Source of the DNA: Hyphomicrobium sp. ghe19 | Lineage (GTDB): Bacteria; Pseudomonadota; Alphaproteobacteria; Rhizobiales; Hyphomicrobiaceae | DNA length: 64,000 nucleotides | Direction of reading: 5' to 3' | Assembly: GCF_902712875.1 (NCBI RefSeq) | Contig: NZ_LR743509.1 | Span: forward strand, 806,001-870,000 | In this document: positions 35,302-44,258 of the stretch, piece after piece | Position numbering within the stretch: the first letter of the stretch is position 1 | Layout: every line of letters starts with the position of its first letter | Notes under the pieces: model-generated | The model's database searches: none | What the model was told of the DNA's origin: nothing | What the model saw: the letters and a program-made list of their open reading frames with translations, nothing else | Made by a program: the position numbers and the translations under genes

Positions 35302-35952
35302 CTAAGGTTGCTGGGCCGGCTTGGCCTGAGCAGCTTTGAGCTTGGTCTTTTGATCCTTACTCTTCTTCGCAGGCTGTGCTGCGTTCGCCGTTTCGGGCGG
35401 CGCGGGAATCCAGCCGGGAGTTGGAGAGGTGGTTGCGCATCCATCCGTGCCTTTCGCCCAACGCGAGATATCGTCCGTCATAGCGGCGGCGAAGGCATTC
35501 GGCATTTTCCTGTTTTCAGCCGTCAGATTGGCAGAAGCGTCTCCCGTCGGCAGAATGGCGATGAGGAAGGCTTTGGGTCCACGCGGATTGGGCTGTGACG
35601 GATCACGTTCATGAATGACGATCTCGGCCTTGCCGCCGCGTGACGGCGCGTCCGCGGTCGCATGGAAGACGTAATCTTTCTTCAACGGGCCGCCGACCGG
35701 GAACCAGCAGGTCATCGCGCCTCGTGCCAACCTCGAATAAATCTCGGTCGCCGATCCAGTCGCGCCCGGTATCAGCTTGCCGCCTTGGGGTTCGCCGGGC
35801 AATGCGGCGACCGTCGGGGTGGTTTCACTGGTCGGCTGAATGCTCAGCGACTGCAATTGTGACTGCAATTCCGGGGCGTTGCCGGCGCAACCCGTCAACG
35901 CCGCTATGGAGAGCAGCGCCGGCACCACTATTGATGGACGGCGAACAGGCAT
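35302..35952 (-). CDS. Putative lipoprotein of unknown function
   Basis: The protein has 216 residues. The signal sequence ends in the lipobox LTGC, so it is lipidated and probably anchored in the outer membrane. A folded middle part (about 65-180) contains ARGAMTCWFPVGGPLKKDYVF and one more cysteine near the end, which could form a disulfide. The tail is Ala/Lys/Gln/Pro-rich low complexity. I know no function. It is convergent with sciP, and a gap of 290 bases with a hairpin separates it from the FliJ-like gene. Confidence 0.78.
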   Translation of the reverse strand: MPVRRPSIVVPALLSIAALTGCAGNAPELQSQLQSLSIQPTSETTPTVAALPGEPQGGKLIPGATGSATEIYSRLARGAMTCWFPVGGPLKKDYVFHATADAPSRGGKAEIVIHERDPSQPNPRGPKAFLIAILPTGDASANLTAENRKMPNAFAAAMTDDISRWAKGTDGCATTSPTPGWIPAPPETANAAQPAKKSKDQKTKLKAAQAKPAQQP

Positions 35953-36184
35953 TTTTCCCCGAGCGGCGGCTCACATAGACTCATTGGATGAACACAAATG
36001 CGAGTTGCAACTCGTGCCCGCCTCGCCCGATTTGAGCAAGAGGTCACAAGTGCTTAAACGGCGAAGCCAACAGAAATTGGAGGGGAGAAAGGCGGCGTCT
36101 TTCAGGCGGGCCGCGTCGCCGTGGTCTTGGTGGCCTGAGGTCTTGGAGGCCGGTCAGGAGAATGGGGCCAGGAGGCCGAGGGAC

Positions 36185-36207
36185 CCGGGCTCTGCATCAG
36201 AGCCCGG
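36185..36207. promoter_or_regulatory. Perfect 10-bp hairpin between two minus-strand genes
   Basis: CCGGGCTCTG pairs with CAGAGCCCGG across a three-base loop, 36 bases after the FliJ-like stop. There is no T run, so it may end transcription weakly or protect the message end. A 16-base-period direct repeat, GGTCTTGGNGGCC, lies nearby at 36123-36151. Confidence 0.45.
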
Positions 36208-36242
36208 AGTCATAGGTTTGTTCGGCGATGGGCCGGGCTTAT

Positions 36243-36626
36243 TCAGCGAAGGGCTGTAATTCCGAACGGCCGGTCACGACGGCCGGCGCGGGGATCGTCG
36301 AGATTGGCGGCCTGCTGGGCGGCGCGAGAAAATTGCTCGACCGTATCGTCGCGCTCGCGAACGGCGGCTGAGAGTTTTTCGCGGAGGCCTTCGGTTGACT
36401 GTCTGAGGTTGTCACGGCGCTGAGCGGCCGCTTTCGCGAACGTCGAATAAGAAAAGTGTGCCCGGTCGCGAATGCCCGTTCGATCTTCCTCGAGTTGGAT
36501 CTGGCGTTCGAGATCCGAAGCCATTTGATCGAATTCGCGGATAATTCTTTCTAGGTCGTCGACCTTTCTAGACTTCTCTTCTACTTCCCGACGCTTCAGG
36601 CGCATGGCCAGATCACGTGACTTCAT
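36243..36626 (-). CDS. fliJ: FliJ-like coiled-coil protein
   Basis: The protein has 127 residues, nearly all predicted as two long charged helices: MKSRDLAMRLKRREVEEKSRKVDDLERIIRE, then ALSERD-type heptads (TEGLREKLSAAVRERDDTVEQFSRAAQQ). This is the antiparallel coiled-coil layout of FliJ, the flagellar export chaperone-escort. The sequence itself is little constrained, so the name rests on structure and on its place beside ctrA, which I recall from other Hyphomicrobiales. No other flagellar gene is in the window. Confidence 0.65.
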   Translation of the reverse strand: MKSRDLAMRLKRREVEEKSRKVDDLERIIREFDQMASDLERQIQLEEDRTGIRDRAHFSYSTFAKAAAQRRDNLRQSTEGLREKLSAAVRERDDTVEQFSRAAQQAANLDDPRAGRRDRPFGITALR

Positions 36627-37310
36627 CGTCCGATACCCCAAACAAATTCGAACTTGTCTCTGTCCTCAGGATACCCAAGAAGCGTGCCAATCAAGAATAA
36701 GGCTTTGCTGCTACAGCAACCATGAAGAAATTGCGTTAATTCCGATGGGCCGCCGCGTTGCACCAGCGTCCGAAGACCCTGAAAATATGTATGACATACT
36801 GCACTTAAGTTGCGGTAAAGCAACGGGTAACTATTTCTGACGACGCGTCCCGTTTGGGGGCAAAATTTAGTCCGAGGCGGTCTAGGGCATTCTTCCGAAT
36901 TCTGTTAGCTCTTGATTCGAGCCGAATGCAGGTCAGAAGCGATCGGAGAGGTCAGGTAACGGGGTGGGCGCCTCGAAATCGGACCTCGCGGAAGATCTGT
37001 CGGCGGTCGAGAGGGGCACAGTTCTAATATTTTGATGTAATGGCGGGCCATGCTCTGGCGCGAACGAGGATCTTTTTGCCTCGCGACCGGCAGCAGCGCG
37101 ACCCGCTTCGCGGAAGTCATGTCTCCAAGTAGTTGCTGCCAGAACACCGGCAAGTCGCTGCATGGTGAATTAGCTAACGCGAATTAGGGTTTGTTAACCT
37201 CTCGTCGCTAACTTCCTAACGATCGCTTAGCTCGATTGTTTTGCGTTTTCTTTGAGCGAAGGACAGACATAGCGCGGACACGGATCGTATAGGGCACCAG
37301 AGGGACGGTC
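36627..37310. other. Long ctrA upstream region with clustered TTAA/TTAG half-sites
   Basis: This 684-base gap between the divergent FliJ-like gene and ctrA holds no supported gene. In 37170-37230 there are TTAG at 37170, 37184 and 37227, TTAA at 37194, and CTAA (TTAG on the other strand) at 37208 and 37216. This density of CtrA half-sites suggests autoregulation, though no pair has the exact seven-base spacing. One GANTC methylation site (GATTC) is at 36914-36918. Confidence 0.5.
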
Positions 37311-38009
37311 ATGCGGGTTCTACTCATTGAAGACGACAGTGCCACGGCGCAGAGCATCGAGCTTATGCTTCAGTCGGAAGGTTTTAACGTTTACACGACG
37401 GACCTCGGCGAAGAGGGTGTCGATCTAGGTAAGCTTTATGATTACGATATCATTCTCCTAGATCTCAATCTCCCGGATATGAGCGGTTACGAAGTTCTGA
37501 AGACACTTCGCGTTGCGAAGGTCGGAACGCCGATTCTTATTCTGTCGGGTCTTGCAGGTATCGACGACAAGGTTCGTGGTCTCGGCTTCGGCGCCGATGA
37601 CTACATGACGAAGCCCTTCCATAAGGATGAGCTCGTCGCACGCATTCAAGCAATCGTGCGCCGTTCGAAAGGTCACGCCCAATCGGTTATCGAAACCGGC
37701 GACCTTCGCGTCAATCTCGACACCAAAACAGTCGACGTCAATAACCAGCGCGTACATCTGACAGGTAAAGAATATCAGATGCTCGAGCTTCTTTCGCTCA
37801 GAAAGGGCACGACGCTGACCAAGGAGATGTTCCTTAATCATCTCTACGGCGGAATGGATGAACCTGAGTTGAAGATCATCGACGTCTTTATCTGCAAACT
37901 CAGGAAGAAGCTTCAGGCCGCGACCGGCGGCAAGCACTACATCGAAACGGTGTGGGGCCGCGGTTACGTGCTGCGCGATCCGGGACATGAAGGTTCCGAA
38001 GCCGCTTAA
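37311..38009 (+). CDS. ctrA: Cell-cycle master response regulator CtrA
   Basis: The protein has 232 residues. The receiver has phosphorylation site Asp51 ([16 protein letters not shown]), the same number as in Caulobacter, and the lysine of MTKPFHKDE. The OmpR-type DNA-binding domain contains the CtrA-specific [27 protein letters not shown] region and [21 protein letters not shown]. It ends in two alanines, as the ClpXP-degraded Caulobacter protein does. GAGGGA precedes the ATG. It controls replication, motility and division genes, and the SciP inhibitor is encoded nearby. Confidence 0.97.
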   Translation: MRVLLIEDDSATAQSIELMLQSEGFNVYTTDLGEEGVDLGKLYDYDIILLDLNLPDMSGYEVLKTLRVAKVGTPILILSGLAGIDDKVRGLGFGADDYMTKPFHKDELVARIQAIVRRSKGHAQSVIETGDLRVNLDTKTVDVNNQRVHLTGKEYQMLELLSLRKGTTLTKEMFLNHLYGGMDEPELKIIDVFICKLRKKLQAATGGKHYIETVWGRGYVLRDPGHEGSEAA

Positions 38010-38186
38010 TCCAATCGCGTTCGAATGGTTTTGATCACGCGCACAGGGGCCATGACGGCCCTTGTCGTGTTTCTGGGGTGGCTTCTGCGATCCTGCGACC
38101 GGTTTTACTTCAATGGTTCGGCGACCGGTGCGCCGTTGCCGACGCACAGCGTCATCGCGCTCTCAGTCATTGTCGCCTAAATGCGA

Positions 38187-38210
38187 TCAGGGGCCCGCGA
38201 GGACCCCTGA
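38187..38210. terminator. Hairpin between convergent ctrA and omp genes
   Basis: TCAGGGG pairs with CCCCTGA around a ten-base loop. On the plus strand AATCAATTTCT follows and on the minus strand TCGCATTT follows. It may serve as a shared weak terminator for both genes. Confidence 0.45.
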
Positions 38211-38241
38211 ATCAATTTCTGCAATGCCTTCCCGGCTAGCG

Positions 38242-39588
38242 TCAGGGACGCCAGTTGATAGAGAGGCGGCCGGTCTGGATGTCGGGATCGATGTGCGCCG
38301 ATATGAAGCCTGGTTCTGCGAATAGCGGCAAGTTCTCGCTCGCCAGATCGATGTAGCGGTATTCGGCTTTGAGCGAGAGCGAGTCCCAGATTTTGGTTTC
38401 GACACCGGCGCCGATGAACGCGCCTGATATGCGCTTTGAATCGTAGAGCACGCCCGAGTCCGTGCCCAGAATGCTGATCGTGGTCTGTTCCATTCCCGCG
38501 TTCGCATAGCCGCCGCTGACGAACAGCAAGGTGTCGGGAGTGGTGAGGTAACCGAGCCTACCGCCGACCATCAGGATGTTCTTAAAGCCGCCGTGGCTGC
38601 TCCAAAGTTCCTGGCTATCAACTCCATCACTAGCAGAATTGCTGTCATGGTAGGTCAGGTTAGAGAAATCCGCGTCGAAAAACGTGCCGACGACGAACCG
38701 TTGTCTGAACTGATAGTCGTAGCCGACCGATGCCGAGATGAAGCCGCCGTCATTGCTGACCGGATTGTTAAAAGGACCTGCACCCGGGCCGAAGGATTCC
38801 TGCTTATGGGCCACGCTATAGCCGGTACCGAAGCCCAGGTATGGGCCGGTCCAGCTCGAGGTGATCGGCGGGATCGAATTGTCGACTACGTCCTTTTTGC
38901 CGTCACCAAAGCGATAGTTCAGTGACATCCGGATTGTTTGGACTTGCGGCTTGAACCTTTCGGTGAGGACATTTTCGATCTTCACTTCCTCGGTCTGCAT
39001 CGATGTATAGCGGTACTCCGCCTTCAGACTGAAGCCGTTACCGATCAATGTTTCAACACCACTTCCCAGGAAGTAGCCGTTGAAGCTTCCGAGCTTCGCG
39101 CGGATCGGGTCGGAGCCGAAATTGAGGGTTACGTCACTCGGATCAGAATGGGCGTATCCGAACGTGGAGAAAAAGAGCGTCGACGGCGCGACGAGATAGC
39201 CGACCCGGCCGCCGACCGAAAGCTGATCCCCGATCTTAAAGTGCCCTATGTCGGGCGGAAGGAGACTGGAAAAGCGGGTATCGATGTCGGAGAAATCGTA
39301 GTCGACGAAAGCGCCTACGACCAGAGGTCCGAACAGGGCGTGATCATAGCCGGCGCTCAGAGTGAGGAAGCCGCCCGTACCTGCTTGGCCGTCCTTCATC
39401 GAGTTGACGGCGATGGGATCTTGATCGAATACCGTCAAAAACGAGTTACCAGTGCGGGTGTTCGTCATCCCGTAGCCGCCGCCGATACCGATATACGGTC
39501 CTGCCCAGTCATTGGCAGCAGCTGGCACCGCGGCGGCAATCGATGTGCCTGCGGCGACGAATGCGAGACTGGCAAGATTTCTAATCAT
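38242..39588 (-). CDS. Outer-membrane protein with two tandem beta-barrel domains
   Basis: The protein has 448 residues. A signal peptide ending AAA is followed by two homologous units. Unit one (about 27-235) starts NDWAGPYIGIGGGYG and ends TIRMSLNYRFGDG. Unit two (about 243-448) starts SSWTGPYLGFGTGYS and ends TGRLSINWRP. Each has the alternating strand pattern, the ALFGPLVVGAFVDYDFSD- or RFVVGTFFDADFSN-like core and the LKAEYRY motif of Omp25/RopB-type eight-strand barrels. Ending in a hydrophobic-aromatic pattern suits BAM recognition only for the last unit. A double-barrel chain is unusual for this family. Confidence 0.85.
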   Translation of the reverse strand: MIRNLASLAFVAAGTSIAAAVPAAANDWAGPYIGIGGGYGMTNTRTGNSFLTVFDQDPIAVNSMKDGQAGTGGFLTLSAGYDHALFGPLVVGAFVDYDFSDIDTRFSSLLPPDIGHFKIGDQLSVGGRVGYLVAPSTLFFSTFGYAHSDPSDVTLNFGSDPIRAKLGSFNGYFLGSGVETLIGNGFSLKAEYRYTSMQTEEVKIENVLTERFKPQVQTIRMSLNYRFGDGKKDVVDNSIPPITSSWTGPYLGFGTGYSVAHKQESFGPGAGPFNNPVSNDGGFISASVGYDYQFRQRFVVGTFFDADFSNLTYHDSNSASDGVDSQELWSSHGGFKNILMVGGRLGYLTTPDTLLFVSGGYANAGMEQTTISILGTDSGVLYDSKRISGAFIGAGVETKIWDSLSLKAEYRYIDLASENLPLFAEPGFISAHIDPDIQTGRLSINWRP

Positions 39589-39776
39589 GGCTCTCCCAGG
39601 GTCCTCAGACGACGGTTTTGTCTGTGGGCTTCAATGCGCAAGTTTCGGGCAAATATGCCCCGCTGATTGATATCGTTATCTGATTCGCGGACTAAGGAAG
39701 ACATCGCGCCAACGGGCCGCTTCGCGATGGACGGTGGATTGTTTTAAGAGACACAGAGCAATACGGAGTTAGACCT

Positions 39777-40439
39777 ATGAGTGATGCGCGTCCCAACCCT
39801 TCATCTCCGCTCAAGGCGGCGATTGTCCGCGTGACGCCCTTCGAGCAGAATTGCACGCTGATTTGGGACGACGTGACAAAGGTCGGCGCTGTTGTCGATC
39901 CGGGCGGGGATCTCGATCGCATCGAGCGGGGAATCAAAGAAGCGGGAATCACAGTCGAGAAAATTCTGCTGACGCACGGCCACATCGATCACGCGGGCGG
40001 CGCTGCCGATCTCCGCGACCGGCTTGGCGTGAAGATCGAAGGTCCGCATCGCAACGATGCCGTGCTGCTCGACGCGCTCGAGAAGCAGGGGGAGATGTAC
40101 GGCGTCGACGGTGTTCGCAACGTGAAGCCCGATCGTTGGCTGGACGAGGGCGACAAGGTCACGGTCGCCGGACACGAGTTCGAGATTTTTCATTGCCCCG
40201 GACATTCGCCAGGGTCGGTCGTCTTTTTCGACCGGCGGCAGAGATTTGCGCTGGTCGGCGACGTGATATTCCGCGGATCGATCGGGCGGACCGATTTTGC
40301 CTACGGCGACCACGACGCATTAATATCGTCGATCAAGACCAAGCTTCTGCCGCTCGGCGACGATATCGCGTTTATTTGCGGTCATGGTCCGCCGAGCCAG
40401 TTCGGGCCGGAGCGGCTGACCAATCCGTTTCTGGTCTAA
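39777..40439 (+). CDS. Metallo-beta-lactamase fold hydrolase, glyoxalase II-like (YcbL type)
   Basis: The protein has 220 residues. The zinc site THGHIDHAGG (HxHxDH) is intact, with further ligands in HCPGHSPGSVVFF and the aspartate of LVGDVIFRGSIGRTDF. The C-terminal ICGHGPPSQFGPERLTNPFL is typical of the type II glyoxalase subfamily YcbL/GloC. It probably hydrolyses S-lactoylglutathione or a related thioester in the cytosol. It is divergent from the outer-membrane protein gene. Confidence 0.92.
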   Translation: MSDARPNPSSPLKAAIVRVTPFEQNCTLIWDDVTKVGAVVDPGGDLDRIERGIKEAGITVEKILLTHGHIDHAGGAADLRDRLGVKIEGPHRNDAVLLDALEKQGEMYGVDGVRNVKPDRWLDEGDKVTVAGHEFEIFHCPGHSPGSVVFFDRRQRFALVGDVIFRGSIGRTDFAYGDHDALISSIKTKLLPLGDDIAFICGHGPPSQFGPERLTNPFLV

Positions 40440-40460
40440 AAGTTCGCGAGGCTTCGGCGG

Positions 40461-40835
40461 TCAGAACGAAAACGTGTACGAGCCGCCGAGGCAGCCGAAA
40501 ATTCCGCATTCGCGCTGCAGCGTGCCGTAGCCGCCGCTCGAGATCGAGTTATCGTTGTCGCCGAAGAAATCGACCGTTTGAACGCGAAGCGTCTCTTCGC
40601 AGCTTCTTCTGCAATCTACCCATGCGCCACGCGGAAGCTGTACTTGCCAGCCCCATTTGGGGGCTCGCCGGACCACGCTCGAGATCTGGCCATTGCCGAA
40701 GCGGCTGTAAGCGGTAATCACCTCGCCCTGTTTGTAGTCCGACCGGAGGCGGCCGATGTGAGCCTCCGCAGCGGGCGGGATAGCGGTGATGAAGGCCGCG
40801 GCGGCAGCGGCAGCTGCCAGCATTTTTGCGCGCAT
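40461..40835 (-). CDS. Small secreted protein, unknown function
   Basis: The protein has 124 residues. A long Ala-rich signal peptide ends near AEA. The mature part has four cysteines (CRRSC and CGIFGC), probably two disulfides, and a repeated aromatic/glycine pattern (GGYGTLQRE). I chose the second ATG (40835) because the AAAGGA site is about 11 bases before it and touches the first ATG (40847). No family is recognised. It overlaps nothing and lies 21 bases after the convergent hydrolase gene. Confidence 0.65.
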   Translation of the reverse strand: MRAKMLAAAAAAAAFITAIPPAAEAHIGRLRSDYKQGEVITAYSRFGNGQISSVVRRAPKWGWQVQLPRGAWVDCRRSCEETLRVQTVDFFGDNDNSISSGGYGTLQRECGIFGCLGGSYTFSF

Positions 40836-40867
40836 AGAGAATCTCATCCTTTGGCTTGGCTTTTCCG

Positions 40868-41368
40868 CTAACGCGACATTGAAATGTTGACGCCCTTGAA
40901 CGACGGTCCGCTCGTCGCGACGGTTACGGAGTGGGAGCCGCCCGAAATCGCGACCGACATCGACCCGCTGATGCCGCCGCTGATCGCAAGGTTCATTCTA
41001 TTGGGGGATGCCTTTCCCGCCACGGTGCCGGACTGATTGTACGTACGCTCCTCCCAGTCGCCGCTCACCGTGCCGTTGGCATTGGTGAGATTGGCTCTGA
41101 GCTCGACCTTTGCGGAAGCGTTGGCGCAGCGGATCGAAAGACCGAGATTGGTCGGGCCGCCGTTGTTCGTGTAGTAGCCTTTGCAGCGGAGGCTTTCCGT
41201 CTTGCCATTATCGAAGCGGGCGGTGCCCGATCCGGACCACGTGCCGGCAAGCTCGACGAATGGATTGTCCGACGCCGCTACGGCGGGATTGAAGGATAAG
41301 GCCACGCCGACCGCTACGACGGAGGCCCACGCCGATATTGACGCTGCAAGTCTGTGATTGCGCACCAC
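40868..41368 (-). CDS. Secreted protein, paralogue of the product at 41691
   Basis: The protein has 166 residues. A signal peptide precedes the mature start SDNPFVELAGTWSGSGTARF, and two cysteines follow (RCKGYY and RCANAS). The rest is a beta-rich domain with WEERTYNQSGTVAGKA. The first half matches the plus-strand gene at 41691 in order: LAGxWxG, a cysteine before a tyrosine, a second RC, GxVxGxW and GTVxG. I chose the GTG at 41368 for its GGAAGGAAG site; an ATG 14 codons earlier lacks one. The role is unknown; a lipocalin-like fold is possible. Confidence 0.7.
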   Translation of the reverse strand: MVRNHRLAASISAWASVVAVGVALSFNPAVAASDNPFVELAGTWSGSGTARFDNGKTESLRCKGYYTNNGGPTNLGLSIRCANASAKVELRANLTNANGTVSGDWEERTYNQSGTVAGKASPNRMNLAISGGISGSMSVAISGGSHSVTVATSGPSFKGVNISMSR

Positions 41369-41690
41369 GAATTCTTCCTTCCAAACGGTGAGCCCCCGAA
41401 GCGGCGACATTATTGTCTGATGTAAGCCGATTTGCGAGCCATATGGGAACGGCGCTGCTGCGCGTTCAAACGTGTTGCCGACGGGCGACAGTGGGGTTGC
41501 ATCCTCCGGAAGCGTCCTCGCTTCCAGAACGACGTGTAGCCCGCGAGTTACCCAAATGCGGCCTACAAAGGGTCGCGATCCGATTTCAAACTCCCGGTAT
41601 TGTTAGGTGGCGCTGAGAAGACAGCGGCTTTTGCCGTGGGTGGGACTCGGGGTGCGCCATGGCCAATATCAATGTTGAGGGAGTTGAATC
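41369..41690. other. Divergent region between two secreted paralogues
   Basis: In these 322 bases I see no supported gene. Promoters for the two divergent paralogues must lie here. No clear inverted repeat or -35/-10 pair stood out. Confidence 0.4.
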
Positions 41691-42194
41691 ATGGGTCGGG
41701 CGTACCGCATTGGCACGTATGTCGTTGTTGCAAGTATTTCAAGCCTGATTGCTACGGAGAACCGCGCGGCCGCGCCAATCGACCCGCTGGCGAGCCTCGC
41801 GGGACGTTGGGTGGGGATGGCGACGATGACGTCCATGTCGGGGCCGGCGTCGAACTTCAAATGCGTCGTGACCTACGTAGAACGCAAGGACGGCGTGCAG
41901 GGAATGCGTCAGACGCTGCGCTGTGACGACGGTTCGAACTTCAAGCTCCACGCCGCGACCGACCTTTCCGTGGAAGGCGAGAAGGTTACGGGCGCATGGC
42001 AGGACAAGATCAACGACATTGGCGGCACGGTCTCGGGCATCGTAACGGCCGACGGCTTCGACGTGCAGCTCTCGGGTCAGTTCTTTGAAGCCCACATGGC
42101 GGTTGCCGGGCAGGGCTGCGATCAGTCCGTCAAGGTTCTTCCGCGCAATCCAGACGTCTTCCGGGAACTCGCAGCGACTCTGAAGAAGTGCTGA
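41691..42194 (+). CDS. Secreted protein, paralogue of the product at 40868
   Basis: The protein has 167 residues with a weak N-terminal signal (to about residue 25). The conserved block IDPLASLAGRWVGMA is followed by KCVVTYVERKDGVQGMRQTLRCD and then VTGAWQDKINDIGGTVSG. Four cysteines are likely paired. The order of motifs equals that of the minus-strand neighbour, so the pair arose by duplication and inversion. The function is unknown. Confidence 0.72.
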   Translation: MGRAYRIGTYVVVASISSLIATENRAAAPIDPLASLAGRWVGMATMTSMSGPASNFKCVVTYVERKDGVQGMRQTLRCDDGSNFKLHAATDLSVEGEKVTGAWQDKINDIGGTVSGIVTADGFDVQLSGQFFEAHMAVAGQGCDQSVKVLPRNPDVFRELAATLKKC

Positions 42195-42212
42195 GCCGAC
42201 TGACGCTTGCTT

Positions 42213-42815
42213 TCAGAACGGCTCGACGATCTGACAGACGACCGGCGGCGCGTTCGATTTCTGATCGTAGCGGAAATCGAGGATCAGATTGAAAACGTCT
42301 TGGGGCCATGAGGCTGGGTAGCTGCCATCACGGCCGCCGAGAAGCGCCGCGATCTCCGGCAGCTTGCCGTGGTGCCAGCAGATGACAATCGTTTTCCCGT
42401 GATAGCCGGGCTTCGAAAAGATCTCGGCGACGAGGCTCTTGAAGGCCTTGTCCTCAATATGGTGCTGAACTTCGATGCCGAGAGCGGCGGCGAGGGGCCT
42501 CATTGTTTCTATCGAACGGATCGAGCGCTTCGAGCGGGCCGCCGCGTATATGAAATCGGGACGGCCGAACGTCTCGGGGATGTAGGTCACGAGACGCTGG
42601 GCGCGCTTGGTGCCTTCGGCCGATAGCAGGATGTCGCTGGTATCTCCGGTCTTCTCGGCGTGACGCATCAGCAGGATGCGGCCCGGGCCGCCCGCGGGGT
42701 GATGCGTTGCCGTTATCTCTTCCGCAGGGGCGCCGCGCAGCGCCGCCCAGAGCGATTTGGCGCGCGCGCACAGCCATGCCTTCATACCGCGGGCCGGTTC
42801 CGCAGACTCTTTCAA
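42213..42815 (-). CDS. Histidine phosphatase family protein, copy 1
   Basis: The protein has 200 residues of the SixA-like branch. The phospho-acceptor is in LLMRHAEKT, the second catalytic histidine in VICWHHGKLPE. It has no clear signal peptide; a short hydrophobic stretch near the start is weak. I chose the TTG at 42815 because GGAAGGAA lies about seven bases upstream; an ATG ten codons later is possible. Its C-terminal 160 residues match the neighbour at 42945 throughout, including the last VEPF. The substrate is unknown (SixA removes phosphate from phospho-histidine proteins). Confidence 0.8.
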   Translation of the reverse strand: MKESAEPARGMKAWLCARAKSLWAALRGAPAEEITATHHPAGGPGRILLMRHAEKTGDTSDILLSAEGTKRAQRLVTYIPETFGRPDFIYAAARSKRSIRSIETMRPLAAALGIEVQHHIEDKAFKSLVAEIFSKPGYHGKTIVICWHHGKLPEIAALLGGRDGSYPASWPQDVFNLILDFRYDQKSNAPPVVCQIVEPF

Positions 42816-42944
42816 ATGCCGTTCCTTCCGTGAGTTTCCGTCATTCGCGCATCGCGCGAGTTGCGCAAGCGGCCCCAGTTGTCGTTGTCGTCGCGCCCGC
42901 GTTTTCGTCGAAGCGCGAGGACTTTGCAATGATCTCGCAGATCT

Positions 42945-43586
42945 TCAAAACGGTTCGATGACGCGATTGACGGTCGGTGCACTGCCCGAGTTCGGATCGT
43001 ATTGCAAATCGAGGACGAGGTTATAGGCGTCCTCCGGCCATGGATCGGGATAGCTACCGGTTGGGGCGCCGAGCAGCGCTGCGATCGCGGGTAAGTTTCC
43101 GTGATGCCAGCAGATGACGAGGGTTTTTCCCTTGAAGTCGGGATCGTCGAAAATCTCCTGAATGAGATCGGCGAAATCGCGATTTTCGAAATCGTGCATC
43201 ACATTCATTCCGAGCGTGTCCGCGAGCGGCTGGACGGTTTCTCGCGGGCGGTTTGAATGCTTCGAATGGGATGTGGCGATGATGAAATCGGGTTTGCCGA
43301 ACGTTTGCGGAATGTAGGTCGCGAGATGTTCAGCGCGCGCATGACCGGCGTCCGACAAATCCTCGTCTTCGGGATCGTCGGTCTTGTCGGCATGGCGCAT
43401 CAGGATGATGCGCTTCGGTCCGCCCATGAAGTGTTGGATCGGTGCATAGTCGCTGGCCTGCTCGCGCGCCGAGGCGGTGCTGGCCCATTCGCCGTTGGTC
43501 TGCAGAAGGACAATCAGCGGGGCGATGCTCATCGCGACAAGTGCCGCCGTTGCGAAGCGCCGATATAGGGCAGTGACGCTTTTCAT
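42945..43586 (-). CDS. Histidine phosphatase family protein, copy 2 (membrane-anchored)
   Basis: The protein has 213 residues. Residues 8-30 form a hydrophobic signal or anchor (FATAALVAMSIAPLIVLL), so this copy is probably periplasmic, unlike copy 1. Catalytic motifs are LMRHADKT and VICWHHGNLPA. Sequence and spacing are collinear with copy 1 to the closing VIEPF. The duplication with different localisation suggests a split of function. Confidence 0.85.
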   Translation of the reverse strand: MKSVTALYRRFATAALVAMSIAPLIVLLQTNGEWASTASAREQASDYAPIQHFMGGPKRIILMRHADKTDDPEDEDLSDAGHARAEHLATYIPQTFGKPDFIIATSHSKHSNRPRETVQPLADTLGMNVMHDFENRDFADLIQEIFDDPDFKGKTLVICWHHGNLPAIAALLGAPTGSYPDPWPEDAYNLVLDLQYDPNSGSAPTVNRVIEPF

Positions 43587-43604
43587 GCTTTTTCTCCGGC
43601 TGAG

Positions 43605-44051
43605 CTAGACCCACGTTTCGCCATCGGCAGAGTCGGGCAAGGCCCTCGGCCGGCCGTTCTCATCCAGGGCGACGAATGTGAAATGGGCGCGGGTGACGCA
43701 CGTCTGGTTTTCGCGGTCGCGCGGCCGCCTCCAGGCTTGAACGTCGAACGTCATCGAGGACCGCCCGCGCTTGATCATGCGCGCCCAGACCGTCAATTCG
43801 TCTCCGACTTTGACGGGCTCGTGAAAGCTCATGCCCTCTACAGCAACGGTGGCGCAGCGCCCCTGGCTAACGCGTGCCGCGGCGCTGCCGGCGGCGAAAT
43901 CCATCTGGGACATGATCCAGCCGCCGAAGATATCGCCCGAGGGATTGGTGTCGGCCGGCATTGCAATGGTGCGAATGACCGGATCGCCGGTGGGCATGGG
44001 CAGATGCGGGGCTGTTCGATGCCGCTTCTTCTCGGGTGTTTCGACCTTCAT
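43605..44051 (-). CDS. Acyl-CoA thioesterase, YciA/hotdog fold
   Basis: The predicted protein has 148 residues. The hotdog signature MPADTNPSGDIFGGWIMSQMD contains the catalytic aspartate and substrate loop. VEGMSFHEPVKVGDELTVWARMIKRGRSSM and the C-terminal TRAHFTFVALDENGRP follow in family order. It hydrolyses acyl-CoA esters in the cytosol, with broad chain range in relatives. The ATG at 44051 has AAAGG upstream; the longer open frame has none. Confidence 0.9.
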   Translation of the reverse strand: MKVETPEKKRHRTAPHLPMPTGDPVIRTIAMPADTNPSGDIFGGWIMSQMDFAAGSAAARVSQGRCATVAVEGMSFHEPVKVGDELTVWARMIKRGRSSMTFDVQAWRRPRDRENQTCVTRAHFTFVALDENGRPRALPDSADGETWV

Positions 44052-44258
44052 GTCCGCGAACCTTTCCGTAAGCGGACGATGCCGCGATCTTTCATGAGCC
44101 TTACCCGTTGCCCCCGGAAATGGCCAGCAACGGTGGAGGGACGACGTGCAGCATAGCGCCCAAGTTGCAAAGCCGGGCACATCGTCAATCCTTACGCAAC
44201 CTTCGTTGCCTAATTTTGGCGAATAGGCCTCACAACTGATTCGAGTTGCGATACCGCC

